The translations under genes were made by a program, and so were the position numbers. A stretch of 17,954 nt of DNA from contig JAISID010000015.1 in NCBI GenBank assembly GCA_031262205.1, positions 1 through 17,954 of the forward strand, read 5' to 3'. Position 1 is the first letter of the stretch, and each line of letters starts with the position of its first letter. Below the pieces are notes generated by a model. It made no database searches and was not told where the DNA came from. It saw only the letters and a list, made by a program, of their open reading frames with translations. The stretch is from Holosporales bacterium (lineage in GTDB: Bacteria > Pseudomonadota > Alphaproteobacteria > RUG11792). Positions 5,448 through 13,745 of the stretch are shown in pieces.

Positions 5448-5819
5448 ATGCCTACAATTAATCAATTAATTCGAATTCCTAGAAAGACTAAATTTGAAAG
5501 AAGTAAAGTTCCAGCTTTAGAGCATTGTCCCCAGAAACGGGGGGTTTGCACCCGCGTTTTTACAACGACTCCTAAAAAACCGAACTCGGCTATGAGAAAA
5601 GTCGCCCGTATTCGTTTGACGAATGGATACGAAGTTACGGGATATATTCCAGGGGAGGGACACAATCTCCAAGAACACTCGGTGGTTATGATTAGAGGCG
5701 GGCGCGTTAAAGACTTGCCTGGAGTTAGATATCACATTATTAGAGGGACGCTCGATACGCAGGGCGTTAAAGATAGAAAACAAGCCCGTTCTAGATACGG
5801 CGCTAAGAAACCAAAGTAA
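5448..5819 (+). CDS. rpsL: 30S ribosomal protein uS12
   Basis: Decoding-centre protein of the 30S subunit that monitors codon-anticodon pairing and affects streptomycin response. The 123-residue sequence has the family core: TTTPKKPNSA (39-48) and GGRVKDLPGVRYH (84-96). The two lysines whose mutation gives streptomycin resistance elsewhere are present (Lys43 and Lys88), as is Asp89, the site of methylthiolation by RimO. The near-universal Leu in PNSALRKV is Met49 here, a conservative change. The start has AAAAGGA just upstream. First gene of the ribosomal array, 28 nt before rpsG. Confidence 0.98.
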   Translation: MPTINQLIRIPRKTKFERSKVPALEHCPQKRGVCTRVFTTTPKKPNSAMRKVARIRLTNGYEVTGYIPGEGHNLQEHSVVMIRGGRVKDLPGVRYHIIRGTLDTQGVKDRKQARSRYGAKKPK

Positions 5820-5847
5820 TTTTATTAAGCGATGAGAGTAAGTTTAT

Positions 5848-6318
5848 ATGTCTAGACGTAGAGCGGCTGAAAAGCGAGAGATTTTAAAAGACCCAAAATA
5901 CGGCGACGTCGTCGTTACGAAATTTATGAATTGTTTAATGTACGACGGGAAAAAATCGGTTTCCGAGAAAATCCTTTACGGAGCTTTTGATAGGATAGAC
6001 GGTAAAAACGGCAAGAGCTGCCTAGAATTGTTTGCGGAAGCTCTTGGGAAGGTGAGACCGTCCCTTGAAGTTAGATCACGAAGAGTCGGCGGAGCAACAT
6101 ACCAAATTCCAACGGAGGTAGCTCCGAATAGAGCTCAAGCTCTTTCTATTAGATGGCTAATAAAAGCCGCGAGAGCTAGATCTGAGAAGACAATGGAAGA
6201 AAAAATAGCCGCTGAGATTCTAGATGCTTCGGCTGAGAAGGGCGGAGCCGTTAAGAAGAGAGAAGACACTTATAAGATGGCGGAAGCAAACAGAGCGTTT
6301 GCTCATTATAGATGGTAA
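5848..6318 (+). CDS. rpsG: 30S ribosomal protein uS7
   Basis: Primary binder of the 3' major domain of 16S rRNA; it organises the 30S head and lines the E and P sites. The 156-residue length is standard, starting MSRRRAAEKREILKDPKYGD and ending KMAEANRAFAHYRW. The beta-hairpin motif GGATYQIPTEV (81-91) that reaches the E site is intact. The Shine-Dalgarno is weak (GAGAGTAAG), so reinitiation after rpsL is likely. In E. coli uS7 represses its operon by binding the rpsL-rpsG gap; here that gap is only 28 nt, so the same leader structure is not available. Confidence 0.98.
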   Translation: MSRRRAAEKREILKDPKYGDVVVTKFMNCLMYDGKKSVSEKILYGAFDRIDGKNGKSCLELFAEALGKVRPSLEVRSRRVGGATYQIPTEVAPNRAQALSIRWLIKAARARSEKTMEEKIAAEILDASAEKGGAVKKREDTYKMAEANRAFAHYRW

Positions 6319-6341
6319 TTAAAGGGAGGAATTAGGAGTTT

Positions 6342-8414
6342 ATGAAGCGAACTACCCCGATAGAACGATATCGAAATATAGGAATAATGGCGCATATAGA
6401 CGCCGGTAAAACAACAACGACTGAAAGAATCCTTTACTATACTGGAAAATCATACAAAATTGGCGAGGTTCACGAGGGAGCCGCCACAATGGATTGGATG
6501 GAGCAAGAGCAGGAGAGGGGTATAACGATTACTTCCGCCGCGACTACTTGTTTTTGGAGAGACCACAGAATCAATATAATAGACACTCCCGGACACGTTG
6601 ATTTTACGGTTGAGGTCGAGAGAAGCCTTAGAGTCCTCGACGGAGCGATTACCGTGTTCGATGGAGTCGCGGGAGTCGAGCCGCAGTCTGAAACGGTTTG
6701 GCGTCAGGCAGACAAGTATAAGGTTCCAAGAATATGCTTCGTTAATAAATTGGATCGAATGGGAGCGAATTTCTATCGCTGCGTGGATATGATTGTCGAT
6801 AGATTGGGGGCGAAGCCCGTTCCATTGACTTTGCCGATCGGTATTGAATCTGATTTTAAGGGACTAGTGGACGTTGTCGCTATGAAGGCTTATATCTGGC
6901 ATACGGAAGACCTCGGCGCGACATACGATACCATAGATATCCCAGAAGATATGAAATCTCAAGCCGAAGAATATAGACAAAAAATGCTTGAGATAGTCGT
7001 TGAAGCCGACGACGAGGCTATGGAAGCCTATCTAGATGGAAAAGAAATTTCTTTGGAACTTATAAAGAGTTGCATTAGAAAAGGCGCGATTCGAGGATTA
7101 TTCGTTCCTGTGTTGTGTGGAACGGCGTTTAAAAACAAAGGGGTTCAAACTTTGTTGGACGCAGTTGTGGATTATCTTCCGTCTCCGCTCGATATCGGAG
7201 ATATTCATTGCGCGACAATGGATGGAAACGAAGTTGTAAGGAAACCTGACGACGCCGAACCGTTTTGCGGTCTGGCGTTTAAAATTATGACAGACCCGTT
7301 TGTCGGGAGCATTACTTTCCTCCGGGTTTATTCCGGCGTTATCGAATCTGGAACAAGCGTTCTAAATTCCGTTAAAGATAAAAACGAAAGAGTTGGACGT
7401 ATGCTTTTAATGCATGCGAATAATAGAGAAGATATTAAATATGCCGCCGCAGGCGACATTGTGGCTTTGTGCGGCTTGAAATATACGACTACCGGCGAGA
7501 CCTTGTGTTCCCCGACAAAACCGGTGATTTTGGAGAAAATGGAATTTCCAGAGCCGGTTATAGAAATAGCTATAGAGCCGAATACAAAAGCGGATCAGGA
7601 AAAAATGGGGCTTGCTTTATCTCGTATGGCTTCGGAAGATCCGTCGTTTAAGGTAGCTTCGGATCCAGAAACCGGCCAAACTATTATAAAAGGTATGGGC
7701 GAGTTGCATCTGGAAATAAAGGTGGACATATTAAAAAGAGAATATAAAGTCGACGCTAAGGTCGGCGCTCCTCAGGTCGCCTATAGAGAAACTATTACGA
7801 AACAAAATGAGATTGACTATACTCATAAAAAACAAACGGGAGGAGCGGGACAATTCGCTCGAATTAAGTTGGTGTTCGAGCCGTTGGAACCTGGTTCAGG
7901 CTTTGTTTTTGAAAGTAAAATCGTCGGCGGAGTCGTTCCGAAAGAATATATTCCGGGAGTTATTAAGGGGTTAAATTCCGCGCTGAGTACCGGCGTTATA
8001 GCTGGCTTCCCAATGATTGATTTTAAAGCGACATTGGTAGACGGAGCTTATCACGACGTCGACTCAAGCGTTCTTGCGTTCGAAATAGCCGCAAGAGCCG
8101 CGTTTAGAGAAGGAATTGTAAAGTGCGCTCCGAGATTGCTCGAGCCTATTATGAAAGTGGACGTTGTAACGCCAGAGGAGTATATGGGCGATATCATAGG
8201 AGACCTTAACAGTAGAAGAGGGCAGGTTTCCGGAATGGATCAGAGGGGAAACGCTAGAGAAATTTCCGCGATGGTGCCCTTGGCAAACATGTTCGGGTAT
8301 GTTAATATATTACGTTCGATGAGCCAAGGAAGAGCGCAGTTTTCGATGTTCTTCGATCATTATGATCAGGTTCCGTCGCAAATTGCTGATGAAATTAAGA
8401 GTAAAATGTCGTAA
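6342..8414 (+). CDS. fusA: Elongation factor G
   Basis: Translational GTPase that moves tRNAs and mRNA through the ribosome and, with RRF, splits terminated ribosomes. The 690-residue protein has all G motifs: AHIDAGKTT (17-25), RGITITSA (59-66), DTPGH (81-85) and NKLDRMGAN (135-143). These are followed by the G' insertion, domain II, domain III (MGLALSRMASEDPSF), domain IV (QTGGAGQFARIKL; GVVPKEYIPGV) and domain V (EYMGDIIGDLNSRRGQ). Two purine-rich Shine-Dalgarno-like stretches (GGGAGG and AGGAG) precede the start. Standard length with no defect seen; it lies between rpsG and tuf as in most proteobacteria. Confidence 0.98.
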   Translation: MKRTTPIERYRNIGIMAHIDAGKTTTTERILYYTGKSYKIGEVHEGAATMDWMEQEQERGITITSAATTCFWRDHRINIIDTPGHVDFTVEVERSLRVLDGAITVFDGVAGVEPQSETVWRQADKYKVPRICFVNKLDRMGANFYRCVDMIVDRLGAKPVPLTLPIGIESDFKGLVDVVAMKAYIWHTEDLGATYDTIDIPEDMKSQAEEYRQKMLEIVVEADDEAMEAYLDGKEISLELIKSCIRKGAIRGLFVPVLCGTAFKNKGVQTLLDAVVDYLPSPLDIGDIHCATMDGNEVVRKPDDAEPFCGLAFKIMTDPFVGSITFLRVYSGVIESGTSVLNSVKDKNERVGRMLLMHANNREDIKYAAAGDIVALCGLKYTTTGETLCSPTKPVILEKMEFPEPVIEIAIEPNTKADQEKMGLALSRMASEDPSFKVASDPETGQTIIKGMGELHLEIKVDILKREYKVDAKVGAPQVAYRETITKQNEIDYTHKKQTGGAGQFARIKLVFEPLEPGSGFVFESKIVGGVVPKEYIPGVIKGLNSALSTGVIAGFPMIDFKATLVDGAYHDVDSSVLAFEIAARAAFREGIVKCAPRLLEPIMKVDVVTPEEYMGDIIGDLNSRRGQVSGMDQRGNAREISAMVPLANMFGYVNILRSMSQGRAQFSMFFDHYDQVPSQIADEIKSKMS

Positions 8415-8461
8415 AATGGCAAAAGTGTTATGAAAATTTAAAAAGAATGGAGTTGTGAGAA

Positions 8462-9652
8462 ATGGCAAAGGAAAAATTTGAAAGATCAAAGCCTCATTGT
8501 AACGTTGGAACAATAGGCCACGTCGACCATGGTAAAACCACGTTAACAGCAGCTATTACAAGCGTATTGTCGAAACAGGGAAAGGCTGAATTTAAAGCGT
8601 ACGATCAGATCGACGGAGCGCCTGAAGAAAAAGCTAGAGGCATCACCATTTCAACGGCTCACGTTGAATACGAAACGGATAAGAGGCACTATGCTCACGT
8701 AGACTGTCCGGGCCACGCGGATTATGTTAAGAACATGATTACGGGAGCGGCGCAGATGGATGGAGCGATTCTTGTCGTTTCCGCCGCAGACGGACCGAAG
8801 CCGCAAACAAGAGAGCACGTTTTGTTAGCTCGTCAGGTCGGCGTTCCAGCCTTGGTTGTATATTTGAATAAGATGGATTTAGTCGACGATCCAGAATTGG
8901 TCGACTTGGTAGAAATGGAGGTAAGAGAACTTTTGAGTTCATATGGCTTCCCAGGGGATAAGATTCCGATTATAAAGGGTTCCGCTTTAGCTGCTCTTGA
9001 AGGAGGCGATAAAACTCTTGGAGAAGACTCGATTTTAAAATTGATGGAAGCTATCGACGATTATATTCCACAACCGCAAAGAGCGATTGACAGACCGTTC
9101 TTGCTTCCAATTGAAGACGTTTTCTCTATTTCGGGTCGTGGAACCGTCGTTACGGGACGTGTTGAAAGAGGGATTGTTAAAGTCGGAGACGAAATTGAAA
9201 TCGTTGGAATTAAACCGACGCAGAAGACGACTATTACCGGTATTGAGATGTTCAGAAAACTTCTCGATCAAGGGGAAGCTGGAGACAACATTGGAGCGTT
9301 GCTTCGCGGAACTAAGAGGGAAGAAGTTGAGAGAGGACAAGTTTTGGCCGCTCCTGGAACGATTACTCCGCACACGCAGTTTGAGGCCGAGGTTTACGTT
9401 TTGACTAAAGAAGAAGGCGGTCGTCACACTCCGTTCTTCACGCACTACAGACCTCAGTTCTACTTTAGAACGACGGATGTTACGGGAACTGTGACGTTGC
9501 CGAGCGGGGTCGAGATGGTCATGCCGGGCGATAACGTAAAGATATCGGTTGAGCTTATCGCTCCGATAGCTATGGAAGAGAATCTGAGATTCGCTATTCG
9601 CGAAGGCGGAAGAACCGTTGGAGCCGGAGTTGTTTCTAAGATAATAAAGTGA
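8462..9652 (+). CDS. tuf: Elongation factor Tu
   Basis: GTPase that carries aminoacyl-tRNA to the ribosomal A site. The 396 residues contain GHVDHGKTT (19-27), ARGITI (58-63), DCPGH (81-85) and NKMD (136-139), then the two beta-barrel domains with GRGTVVTGRVERG and the C-terminal GGRTVGAGVVSKI. Length and motifs are normal. GGAG lies about 10 nt before the start. It is 47 nt after fusA, the longest gap in the array, and 31 nt before rpsJ. Many proteobacteria have a second tuf gene elsewhere; only one is in this window. Confidence 0.98.
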   Translation: MAKEKFERSKPHCNVGTIGHVDHGKTTLTAAITSVLSKQGKAEFKAYDQIDGAPEEKARGITISTAHVEYETDKRHYAHVDCPGHADYVKNMITGAAQMDGAILVVSAADGPKPQTREHVLLARQVGVPALVVYLNKMDLVDDPELVDLVEMEVRELLSSYGFPGDKIPIIKGSALAALEGGDKTLGEDSILKLMEAIDDYIPQPQRAIDRPFLLPIEDVFSISGRGTVVTGRVERGIVKVGDEIEIVGIKPTQKTTITGIEMFRKLLDQGEAGDNIGALLRGTKREEVERGQVLAAPGTITPHTQFEAEVYVLTKEEGGRHTPFFTHYRPQFYFRTTDVTGTVTLPSGVEMVMPGDNVKISVELIAPIAMEENLRFAIREGGRTVGAGVVSKIIK

Positions 9653-9683
9653 TTTTAAGTTAAGAAGAGGGATTGGTTCGAAA

Positions 9684-10004
9684 ATGCCGACGAAAATGGA
9701 GAGACGTAGTATTCGCATTAGGTTAAAGGCTTATGATTACAGATTATTAGATCGATCTGTAAAAGAGATTGTAAATGCTGCGAAAAGAACCGGAGCAGAA
9801 GTCGTGGGGCCTGTTCCTCTTCCAGTAAATATAGAAAGGTTTACGGTAAATCGCGGACCGCATATAGATAAAGAATCGAGAGAGCAATTTGAGATTAGGA
9901 CTCACAAGCGTTTGATAGACATCATAGATTGGTTGCCTCAAACGGTGGACGCTCTTATGAAGCTCGATTTGGCGGCGGGCGTCGATGTTGAGATTAAACT
10001 GTAA
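9684..10004 (+). CDS. rpsJ: 30S ribosomal protein uS10
   Basis: Head protein of the 30S subunit; in other bacteria it also acts as NusE in antitermination. The core is recognisable: IRIRLKAYDYRLLD, TGAEVVGPVPLP, ERFTVNRGPHIDKESREQFEIRTHKR and the C-terminal VDALMKLDLAAGVDVEI. The annotated start gives 106 residues with MPTK before the usual first segment. The internal ATG at codon 5 would give 102 residues, but the purine-rich AAGAAGAGGG fits the first ATG better. It follows tuf after 31 nt, so the long S10 leader through which L4 autoregulates the E. coli operon is absent. Confidence 0.97.
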   Translation: MPTKMERRSIRIRLKAYDYRLLDRSVKEIVNAAKRTGAEVVGPVPLPVNIERFTVNRGPHIDKESREQFEIRTHKRLIDIIDWLPQTVDALMKLDLAAGVDVEIKL

Positions 10005-10019
10005 AGAGTAGGTTGTTTT

Positions 10020-10658
10020 ATGAGAGTAGGGTTAATTGCTAAAAAAGCGGGGATGACTCAGTTGTTTGACAATAACGGCATGCAGATTCCCGTAACCGTG
10101 TTGAAAGTCGATCCTTGCGCAGTTGTCGCTCTTAGGACGAAGGACAAAGACGGCTATAACGCAGTTCAGCTCGGTTCTAACGAATCTAAGGAGAAGCATA
10201 TTAATAAACCGCAAATCGGTTATTTTAATAAAGTAGGCTCTAAACTCTTTAGAATATTAAAGGAATTTAGAGTAGACGATTCGTCCGCTTATAAGGTTGG
10301 AGACACGTTTGACGCGACTCATTTTACGGAAGGGCAATTAGTCGACGTGACTGGGGTTACAAAAGGGAAAGGATTTGCCGGCGGTATTAAAAGACATGGG
10401 TTTGGAGGCTTAAGAGCGACTCACGGAGTTTCTATTACTCACAGATGCCATGGATCGACTGGAAACAGAACTTTGCCCGGCCGTGTGTTTAAGGGGAAAA
10501 AAATGGCTGGTCATATGGGAGACGTTAAAGTTACTACGTTGAATTTAAAAGTGCATTCCGTAGATAAAGACAAAGGCGTGATTTTAATTCGCGGAGCGGT
10601 TCCAGGCGGAGAGAACGGGATTGTTTATGTGCGCGACGCTATAAAGAAAAGCCGTTGA
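10020..10658 (+). CDS. rplC: 50S ribosomal protein uL3
   Basis: One of the first proteins to bind 23S rRNA in 50S assembly; its central loop extends towards the peptidyl transferase centre. The 212 residues begin MRVGLIAKKAGMTQLFD and contain TGVTKGKGFAGGIKRHGF (111-128) and VFKGKKMAGHMG (156-167). The loop just before the last motif reads GSTGNRTLPG (145-154). In E. coli the equivalent stretch contains Gln150, which PrmB methylates; by my alignment that position is Thr151 here. Otherwise normal in length. It is 15 nt after rpsJ and 18 nt before rplD. Confidence 0.98.
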   Translation: MRVGLIAKKAGMTQLFDNNGMQIPVTVLKVDPCAVVALRTKDKDGYNAVQLGSNESKEKHINKPQIGYFNKVGSKLFRILKEFRVDDSSAYKVGDTFDATHFTEGQLVDVTGVTKGKGFAGGIKRHGFGGLRATHGVSITHRCHGSTGNRTLPGRVFKGKKMAGHMGDVKVTTLNLKVHSVDKDKGVILIRGAVPGGENGIVYVRDAIKKSR

Positions 10659-10676
10659 TGCGAGGTTTGTGAAGTT

Positions 10677-11291
10677 ATGAAAATTGAGATATTAAATAGT
10701 GAAAATAAGCCGTCGGGAGAGTTAGAACTTTCAGATTTGGTTTTTGGAGTCCTGCCGAGAAAAGATATTCTGTCAAGGGTCGTTTTGTGGCAATTGGCAA
10801 AAAGAAGGAGCGGGAATCACTCCGTTAAAGGAAAGTCGGACGTCCATGGAACGACAAGAAAGTTCGTTCGTCAAAAAGGTTCGGGAGGAGCGCGTCACGG
10901 TTCTAAGAAAGCGGTTCAATTTAGGGGCGGAGGAATTGTGTTCGGTCCAGTCGTTAGGGATCATGGTTTCGACCTTCAAAAAAAGGTTAGAAAGCTAGGT
11001 TTGAAAATGGCTTTGTCTGCAAAAGCAAAAGACGGAAATTTGATTGTCGTCGATTCGCTGAAAGAAGATAAGAGAATTAAAACAAAAGAGTTTTTGAAAA
11101 GATTTGATCTTACGAAATCGGCTTTGTTCGTCGACGCGGAACGCAACGATAATATTCTTTACGCTTTGTCGAATATAGTAGGGTTTGATTTTATCCCGCA
11201 AATTGGAGCGAACGTTTACGACATTATTAGAAAAGACAAATTAATCGTTTCAGTCGACGCGATTAAAGCGTTGGAAAGTAGGTTGGTATGA
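10677..11291 (+). CDS. rplD: 50S ribosomal protein uL4
   Basis: Early assembly protein with an extended loop lining the exit tunnel constriction, where macrolide resistance changes arise in other species. The 204 residues include the loop region KSDVHGTTRKFVRQKGSGGARHG (within 53-80) and FRGGGIVFGP (82-91), then the globular alpha/beta part ending in the helix DAIKALESRLV. In E. coli this protein represses the S10 operon through an mRNA leader; no such leader exists here. The last four bases overlap the start of rplW (ATGA), so the two are probably translationally coupled. Confidence 0.97.
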   Translation: MKIEILNSENKPSGELELSDLVFGVLPRKDILSRVVLWQLAKRRSGNHSVKGKSDVHGTTRKFVRQKGSGGARHGSKKAVQFRGGGIVFGPVVRDHGFDLQKKVRKLGLKMALSAKAKDGNLIVVDSLKEDKRIKTKEFLKRFDLTKSALFVDAERNDNILYALSNIVGFDFIPQIGANVYDIIRKDKLIVSVDAIKALESRLV

Positions 11292-11599
11292 GCGAGACAG
11301 TGAAAGCTACTTTTAGAGATTACGATATTATTCGGCATCCGCTGATGACGGAGAAGTCGACTATGATTTTGGAAAAAGCGAACGCATACGTTTTTGTCGT
11401 AGATAAATTTGCTACGAAACCAGAAATAAAAAACGCCGTAGAGAGAGTTTTTGGAGTTAAGGTTTTTTCTGTTAACACGATTTTGAACAAAGGAAAAAAT
11501 AAAGTTTTTAGAGGAAGACGCGGAAGAAGGTCTGATTTTAAAAAGGCGATCGTTAGATTGGCCGAAGGAAATAAGATTGATTTAGGCGTTGGAGTATAG
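11288..11599 (+). CDS. rplW: 50S ribosomal protein uL23
   Basis: Exit-tunnel protein that docks trigger factor and the signal recognition particle beside uL29. At 103 residues it is a normal bacterial size. IIRHPLMTEKSTMILEKANAYVFVV is split across the first strand and helix, followed by ATKPEIKNAVERVFGVKV and an extended basic loop (KGKNKVFRGRRGRRSDFKKAIV) that reaches into the tunnel. The start overlaps the rplD stop by four bases. Confidence 0.97.
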   Translation: MSETVKATFRDYDIIRHPLMTEKSTMILEKANAYVFVVDKFATKPEIKNAVERVFGVKVFSVNTILNKGKNKVFRGRRGRRSDFKKAIVRLAEGNKIDLGVGV

Positions 11600-11602
11600 G
11601 AT

Positions 11603-12424
11603 ATGGGATTAAAGCAATATAAATCGATAACAACGTCTCAAAGACAACTTGTCGGCATTGATAGAACGAGTCTTTGGAAGGGAAAACCTTTTAAAAAGTT
11701 GACTCGTAATAAGATAGATAGAGCCGGAAGAAATAGCCACGGCCACGTAACCGTTTGGAATAGAGGAGGGGGGCACAAGCAACGTTATAGAGTTATTGAT
11801 TTCTTACGCGGCAAAAAGGATATCCCCGCCGTCGTTGAAAGAATAGAATACGATCCTAATAGGAGTTCGTTTATCGCTCTTGTGAAATACGAGGACGGCG
11901 AACGGAAATATATAGTCGCTCCTCAAAAACTAAAAGTTGGAGATTCCGTCGTTTCTTCCGACAAGGCCGATATTAAGCCTGGAAACGTAATGTTGATGAA
12001 GAACATTCCAGTTGGAACTATCATTCACAACGTAGAAATGAAAGTAGGAAAAGGCGCTCAGTTGGCTCGTTCCGCCGGCTCGTCCGTTCAGCTAGTTGGA
12101 CGCGACGGAGAGTATGTAATTTTAAGATTGCCTTCCGGCGAGCAAAGGTTGGTTAGTTGGTTGTGTACGGCTGCTGTTGGAGTCGTTTCAAATCAAGATC
12201 ATCAAAACAGGAGTTACGGTAAGGCTGGAAGAAATAGATGGCTTGGGAAAAGACCGTGCGTTCGAGGAGTCGCGATGAACCCGATCGATCACCCGCACGG
12301 AGGAGGAGAAGGAAAATCCTCGGGAGGGCGTCATCCGGTCACTCCATGGGGTATTTCTACGAAAGGTAAAAAAACTCGTAGAAATAAGCGTACAAATCGG
12401 TATATAATATCTAAGCGTAAGTAA
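11603..12424 (+). CDS. rplB: 50S ribosomal protein uL2
   Basis: Large, highly conserved 23S-binding protein needed for subunit association and peptidyl transferase formation. The 273 residues show the N-terminal basic segment, the central OB and SH3-like fold (SHGHVTVWNRGGGHKQRYR, 45-63) and the C-terminal GVAMNPIDHPHGGGEGK motif (222-238), with both histidines of DHPH present (230 and 232), one of them equivalent to E. coli His229. The basic tail (KGKKTRRNKRTNRYIISKRK) is complete. It starts 3 nt after rplW. Confidence 0.98.
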   Translation: MGLKQYKSITTSQRQLVGIDRTSLWKGKPFKKLTRNKIDRAGRNSHGHVTVWNRGGGHKQRYRVIDFLRGKKDIPAVVERIEYDPNRSSFIALVKYEDGERKYIVAPQKLKVGDSVVSSDKADIKPGNVMLMKNIPVGTIIHNVEMKVGKGAQLARSAGSSVQLVGRDGEYVILRLPSGEQRLVSWLCTAAVGVVSNQDHQNRSYGKAGRNRWLGKRPCVRGVAMNPIDHPHGGGEGKSSGGRHPVTPWGISTKGKKTRRNKRTNRYIISKRK

Positions 12425-12438
12425 GGAGAATAATAAAC

Positions 12439-12714
12439 GTGTCTAGATCTGTTTGGAAAGGACCATTTTTCGATAGATATCTGTTAAAGAAAGCCGAGAA
12501 GGTTAGAGCTTCTGGGCGTTCGGATGTAATTAAAACGTGGTCGAGACGTTCGACTATACTTCCTCAGTTTGTAGGTTTAATTTTTGGCGTTCATAATGGG
12601 AAAAAATTTATTCCCGTTTCCGTTTCCGAAAATATGGTGGGGCATAAATTCGGCGAGTTTGCGCCTACCCGCACATATTATGGACACAGCGCCGACAAGA
12701 AAGCGAGGAAGTAA
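12439..12714 (+). CDS. rpsS: 30S ribosomal protein uS19
   Basis: Protein of the 30S head that pairs with uS13 and contacts tRNA in the A and P sites. The 91 residues have the standard MSRSVWKGPF start, IKTWSRRSTILPQFVG, VHNGKKFIPV and VGHKFGEFAPTRTY. The start codon is GTG (12439-12441), preceded by TAAGGAG. It is followed after 2 nt by rplV, whose ribosome binding site (GAGGAAG) lies inside the rpsS 3' end. Confidence 0.97.
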   Translation: MSRSVWKGPFFDRYLLKKAEKVRASGRSDVIKTWSRRSTILPQFVGLIFGVHNGKKFIPVSVSENMVGHKFGEFAPTRTYYGHSADKKARK

Positions 12715-12716
12715 TC

Positions 12717-13061
12717 ATGCAAGGCAGTTTAGCAAAGGCTATTTTAAGAAAAGTTCGAGTAAGCCCGCAGAAGTTGAATCTTGTCGTGTCGATGATAAAG
12801 GGCATGAATACGTTTAAGGCTCTCGGGGCGTTGAAGTATTGTAAAAAAAGAATTGCGGTAGACGTTAGAAAAACTTTGCAGTCTGCGATTGCAAACGCTG
12901 AAAACAATCATGGGTTGAATCCCGATTTGTTGTACGTTAAAGAAGCGTACGTCGGTTATAGTATAAAACTCAAAAGATTCCGTCCGAGAGGAAGAGGCAA
13001 AGGAGAGGTTGTTACGAAGCCGTTTAGTAATCTGACGATAGTCGTAGAAGAGAAGAATTAG
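12717..13061 (+). CDS. rplV: 50S ribosomal protein uL22
   Basis: Its long beta-hairpin lines the exit tunnel opposite uL4 and influences nascent-chain stalling and macrolide response. The 114 residues include KVRVSPQKLNLVVSMIKG (12-29), SAIANAENNHGLNPDLLYVKEA (split across the second half) and the hairpin RFRPRGRGKGEVVTKPFSN leading to LTIVVEEKN. The KPFSNLTIVV ending resembles alphaproteobacterial members. No insertion or deletion stands out in the hairpin tip. Confidence 0.97.
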   Translation: MQGSLAKAILRKVRVSPQKLNLVVSMIKGMNTFKALGALKYCKKRIAVDVRKTLQSAIANAENNHGLNPDLLYVKEAYVGYSIKLKRFRPRGRGKGEVVTKPFSNLTIVVEEKN

Positions 13062-13070
13062 GAGTTAAGC

Positions 13071-13727
13071 GTGGGACAGAAGGTAAATCCAGTCGGTATG
13101 AGATTAGGAGTTCTTAGGACTTGGGAATCAAGATGGTTTGCGTCTAAAGAATATGCCGATTTATTATTTAAGGATATTGAGATTCGAAATTATATTCAGA
13201 AGAATTGTAAATCAGCCGGCGTCGCGAGAGTTGTTATAGAAAGACCTGCTAAGAAAGTTTCAGTTGAAATTTACGCGTCGCGACCAGGCGTTTTAATTGG
13301 AAAGGGGGGAGCCGATTTAGAGAATCTTAGAAAGAAGTTGTCTCAGATTGCCAGCGCGGAGGTCGGTATTAACGTCGCGAGCATTAGGAAACCAGAACTG
13401 GACGCTTATTTGATTGCGGAAGGAATCGCATTCCAAATAGAAAAAAGAGTTTCGTTTAAGAGAGCCATGAAGAAGGCGATACAATCCGCTATGAAACTTG
13501 GAGCCGGCGGAATTAGAGTTAACGTTTCCGGAAGGTTAAACGGAGCGGAAATAGCAAGAATGGAATGGTACAGAGAAGGTCGAGTTCCTCTTCATACGCT
13601 GCGTTCCGACGTGGATTTTGGAGCCGGCACGGCAAAAACAACGTATGGAACTTGCGGAGTGAAAGTTTGGATATATAAAGGCGACTGCGAAGTTGGGGAT
13701 TTGTACTCCAGAGATAGCAAGGCGTAG
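13071..13727 (+). CDS. rpsC: 30S ribosomal protein uS3
   Basis: Sits at the mRNA entry channel and takes part in unwinding mRNA. The 218 residues begin GQKVNPVGMRLGVLRTWESRW after the initiator. The type II KH domain has the signature VLIGKGGADLENLRKKL (74-90), and the C-terminal domain has GGIRVNVSGRLNGAEIARMEWYREGRVPLHTLR (split, from about 144). The start codon is GTG, with AGGAG 6 nt upstream. The C-terminal tail is short, a few residues after VGDLYSR. Confidence 0.98.
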   Translation: MGQKVNPVGMRLGVLRTWESRWFASKEYADLLFKDIEIRNYIQKNCKSAGVARVVIERPAKKVSVEIYASRPGVLIGKGGADLENLRKKLSQIASAEVGINVASIRKPELDAYLIAEGIAFQIEKRVSFKRAMKKAIQSAMKLGAGGIRVNVSGRLNGAEIARMEWYREGRVPLHTLRSDVDFGAGTAKTTYGTCGVKVWIYKGDCEVGDLYSRDSKA

Positions 13728-13745
13728 TGAACGAGGATATGAATT

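Noticed and set aside
8416..8433. A five-codon ORF ATGGCAAAAGTGTTATGA in the fusA-tuf gap, resembling the tuf start ATGGCAAA
   Set aside because: The similarity is only about 8 bases and there is no ribosome binding site; chance is sufficient, though a remnant of a start duplication cannot be excluded.
9035..9718. A 227-codon minus-strand ORF opposite tuf and the rpsJ start
   Set aside because: Long antisense ORFs are common over highly expressed, codon-biased genes such as tuf. The product is Asn/Ser/Arg rich with no domain, and no promoter or ribosome binding site is seen.
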